Assembly: GCF_000711895.1 (NCBI RefSeq)
Contig: NZ_JONO01000005.1
Coordinates: 93,191-157,190 of the forward strand
DNA length: 64,000 bases
Source of the DNA: Photorhabdus australis DSM 17609
GTDB lineage: Bacteria > Pseudomonadota > Gammaproteobacteria > Enterobacterales > Enterobacteriaceae
Reading direction: 5' to 3'
The translations under genes and the position numbers were made by a program. Positions 61,919 to 64,000 of this stretch are shown piece after piece. Below the pieces are notes generated by a model. The model was not told where the DNA came from. It did no database searches and saw only the letters and a list, made by a program, of their open reading frames with translations. Position 1 is the stretch's first letter; each line of letters opens with the position of its first letter.

Positions 61919-62947
61919 ATGGCGCACATTATAACCCCAAAGATCCTCATCAGAGAAGACTGGTTGAAACAACTTACAGATGTTATTACTGATCCTGATG
62001 AATTATTACAATTATTATCTTTACATGAGCACCCTGAGTTAACCAAAGGAAGCAATGCACGTCGCCTGTTTCCACTACGAGTACCCAGAGCTTTCGCTGC
62101 CCGTATGCAGGCACACGATCCTAATGATCCACTATTACTACAGGTCATAACAACACCAGAAGAGTTCAACATTGTACCCGGTTTTTCCGCTGACCCTTTG
62201 GATGAACAACGCAGTGTTGTTCCTGGCTTGTTACATAAATACCGTAACCGTGCACTATTGCTGGTTAAAGGAGGATGCGCGGTTAATTGCCGTTATTGCT
62301 TCCGCCGTCATTTCCCATATGAGGACAACAAAGGTAATAAACACAACTGGCAACAAGCATTAAATTACATTCAGCAACACCCTGAGCTTGATGAGATCAT
62401 CTTCTCGGGCGGTGATCCGCTAATGGCAAAAGATCACGAATTGGATTGGCTGATCAGCAACCTGGAACAAATTTCCCATATCAAACGACTGCGCATCCAC
62501 ACCCGTCTACCGGTGGTTATTCCTGCTCGGATTACAACCACGCTTTGCCATCGTCTGGCCCAGTCGAGATTACAGGTGATCATGGTGACGCACATCAATC
62601 ATGCCAATGAGATCGATCAATCTTTGCGAAACAGCATGAGGTTACTGAAACAGGCAGGCATTACGTTACTGAACCAAAGTGTGCTACTGCGTGGTATTAA
62701 TAATCATCCTGATATATTAGCTGATCTGAGCAACGCTCTATTTGATGCTGGAATTTTGCCTTACTACATCCATGTACTGGACAAAGTGCAAGGTGCCGCT
62801 CACTTTATGGTAAGTGATGAGGAAGCCAAAGGAATTATCAGGGAATTACTGACAAAAGTTTCAGGTTATCTGGTGCCTCGTCTGGCAAGGGAAATCGGTG
62901 GAGAATCGAGTAAGACACCATTAGATTTGGGGTTAAAACAAAACTGA
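61919..62947 (+). CDS. epmB: EF-P lysine 2,3-aminomutase EpmB
   Basis: A 342-residue radical-SAM, PLP enzyme that isomerises L-lysine to (R)-beta-lysine for EF-P. The cluster motif is NCRYCFRRHFPY near residue 122 (C-x3-C-x2-C), and FSGGDPLMAKD near 162 and a conserved HVLDKVQGAAHF near 280 follow. It lies next to efp as in E. coli. Confidence 0.96.
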   Translation: MAHIITPKILIREDWLKQLTDVITDPDELLQLLSLHEHPELTKGSNARRLFPLRVPRAFAARMQAHDPNDPLLLQVITTPEEFNIVPGFSADPLDEQRSVVPGLLHKYRNRALLLVKGGCAVNCRYCFRRHFPYEDNKGNKHNWQQALNYIQQHPELDEIIFSGGDPLMAKDHELDWLISNLEQISHIKRLRIHTRLPVVIPARITTTLCHRLAQSRLQVIMVTHINHANEIDQSLRNSMRLLKQAGITLLNQSVLLRGINNHPDILADLSNALFDAGILPYYIHVLDKVQGAAHFMVSDEEAKGIIRELLTKVSGYLVPRLAREIGGESSKTPLDLGLKQN

Positions 62948-62955
62948 CAAAAACT

Positions 62956-62984
62956 CATGCCCGGGTACTTTTTTACCGGGCATG
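62956..62984. terminator. Hairpin between convergent epmB and yjeI
   Basis: An imperfectly symmetric GC-rich stem (CATGCCCGG with CCGGGCATG) around a T-rich loop. It stands between epmB and the minus-strand lipoprotein gene and may stop both. Confidence 0.65.
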
Positions 62985-63005
62985 CTATTCAAATTCTGAA
63001 TGCCA

Positions 63006-63347
63006 TCACTGGCATTTATAAACTTGGCCAACCATTTTACTGTCTAGTGGAGCAAAGCTTGACAACAGACTTTCACTTGGGCTGGTTACACCATAAATCA
63101 CATTTCCGCCCATGTCTGCGGCTTTATTGCGTAAATCATTAGCTGCACCGCGCATTGAACTACTTTCATTACTGATACCAATCCAGTTACTTTGAACACC
63201 GGTCACTTCACCTAATAACTGGCATTCGCTGCCTGGCTTAGTATCAACAAAACGAACTTGTGAGCCGCCGGAAGTTAATTGGTTAGCAGCTGTACATCCA
63301 GCCAACAGTAACAATGCCGAAACACTGAACAAAACTTTAATTCGCAT
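63006..63347 (-). CDS. yjeI: YjeI-like lipoprotein (DUF4156)
   Basis: A 113-residue outer-envelope lipoprotein. The signal peptide ends in the lipobox LLAGC near residues 14-18, so the cysteine is lipidated. SMRGAANDLRNKAADMGGNVIYG near 64-86 is the DUF4156 core. The start at 63347 has GAGG six bases before it; ATG 63359 is in frame. It follows epmB in E. coli too. The function is unknown. Confidence 0.88.
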   Translation of the reverse strand: MRIKVLFSVSALLLLAGCTAANQLTSGGSQVRFVDTKPGSECQLLGEVTGVQSNWIGISNESSSMRGAANDLRNKAADMGGNVIYGVTSPSESLLSSFAPLDSKMVGQVYKCQ

Positions 63348-63359
63348 ATTTTTCCTCAT

Positions 63360-63728
63360 TTATTGTTGGAAATCCGACAATTAGTCATCAATATACCTTG
63401 TTGCACACCAATATCGCAAAGTAAATAATTTATAAGGAAATCCTCATAGTGAAATATTTGATTAACCGCGTTCTGTATTCGCATTAATTCAGCCTAAATA
63501 GAAGAAAATAGCTAAATAAATAACATGAAAAAGTTCAAGGTTAATATTACAAACATTAGCTTATTAAAGGTAACACAAAAGGTTTTATCAATTGCAATCA
63601 AAAGAAAAATAAAAAAGATAATATTAGTACGACATAAAAATAATCTTGATTTAACAATCTATTACCTATATACCCGTAATCATTGAAGATGCTTGATTTT
63701 ATCCGAAATGGAGATCATTATCCTCGCT
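63360..63728. other. Intergenic region ending in the left end of an IS630-type element
   Basis: About 370 AT-rich bases. The probable IS end starts near 63669 (TATATACCCG) and runs to the transposase ATG at 63729. I cannot fix the inverted repeat because the other end lies outside the window. Confidence 0.45.
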
Positions 63729-64000
63729 ATGAAAATATTTATTACATCAGAACAAAAAATCAAACTTGAACGTCTTCACGACACCACTCGCGATGGTCAA
63801 GTACGAGACAGAATAAAAGCCATCCTTCTGGCTTCTGAAGGGTGGAGTTCTGTGATGATCGCCCAGGCATTGCGACTCCATCAGACCACCGTTGACCGCC
63901 ATATCAGTGATTACCTCAATCAAGGTAAACTGAAATCGGATAATGGGGGGTCTGACAGTTTGCTTTCCCGAGAACAAACTGATTTTTTAATCAACCACTT
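63729..64000 (+). mobile_element. IS630-family transposase (N-terminal part, cut by window edge)
   Basis: The plus-strand frame from ATG 63729 runs off the window with 90 codons. LERLHDTTRDGQVRDRIKAIL, SVMIAQALRLHQTTVDRHI (helix-turn-helix) and LSREQTDFLINH are the DNA-binding N-terminus of IS630/Tc1-like transposases. The DDE part lies beyond the window, so intactness cannot be judged. Confidence 0.8.

Noticed and set aside
63669..63728. TATACCCG near the window end considered as a fifth ERIC copy
   Set aside because: Only about ten terminal bases match; the rest differs and leads straight into the transposase gene.

Overview
The window reads as enterobacterial chromosome, most likely Photorhabdus. 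About 43 kb of it is housekeeping DNA in blocks that keep the gene order of Escherichia coli. A PirAB insecticidal toxin pair, four copies of the 123-127 bp ERIC repeat and several AT-rich accessory segments point to Photorhabdus within the Morganellaceae. No rRNA, tRNA or CRISPR array was seen.

Layout. (1) 1-10,407: yhdP (cut by the window edge), rng, maf and mreDCB on the minus strand, then acuI, aroQ and accBC on the plus strand. csrD, which lies between mreB and acuI in E. coli, is absent. (2) 10,408-21,353: an accessory island of about 11 kb between accC and yhdT, which are adjacent in E. coli. Imperfect direct repeats lie at its two ends. It holds 1.4 kb of ORF-free A-rich DNA, a tightly coupled six-gene minus-strand operon, and a GC-richer piece with cynR, a cynT stub and a guanine-deaminase-like gene. 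The operon encodes a Bcr/CflA-type exporter, a DRE-TIM aldolase, an alpha/beta hydrolase, an isopropylmalate-dehydrogenase/CinA fusion, an RraA-like protein and a DUF6282 hydrolase. (3) 21,354-25,600: yhdT-panF, prmA, dusB-fis. (4) 25,600-30,950: accessory DNA with ERIC repeats, an MFS pump with a divergent AraC regulator, pirA-pirB, and the wreck of a TacA-type antitoxin gene. (5) 30,951-42,973: livKHMGF, panM, a glycerate kinase, rpoH, ftsYEX, rsmD, yhhL. (6) 43,069-44,543: an MFS exporter coupled to the C-terminal remnant of a ThiF/MccB-like adenylyltransferase. (7) 44,750-49,860: zntA with a ZntR-type promoter, tusA, yhhQ behind a possible preQ1-I riboswitch, gldA. (8) 49,918-56,512: two DUF29 paralogues, glpT, glpQ, epmA, and two three-repeat beta-trefoil (fascin/lectin-like) proteins. 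(9) 57,293-63,347: frdABCD, sugE/gdx behind a guanidine-II riboswitch, efp, epmB, yjeI. The window ends inside an IS630-type transposase gene.

How the genes fit together. mreBCD sets rod shape. accBC makes malonyl-CoA. livKHMGF imports branched-chain amino acids. glpT, glpQ and gldA handle glycerol phosphodiesters, glycerol-3-phosphate and glycerol. frdABCD is the anaerobic fumarate reductase. EpmB and EpmA carry out beta-lysylation of EF-P, and all three genes are in the window. panF (pantothenate uptake) and panM (control of PanD) both concern coenzyme A supply.

The best candidate for an undescribed system is the six-gene operon at 11,892-18,519. It looks like a small-molecule pathway with its own exporter. 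Its central enzyme joins an NAD-dependent beta-decarboxylating dehydrogenase to a CinA/MoCF-type domain. Product and substrates cannot be read from the sequence.
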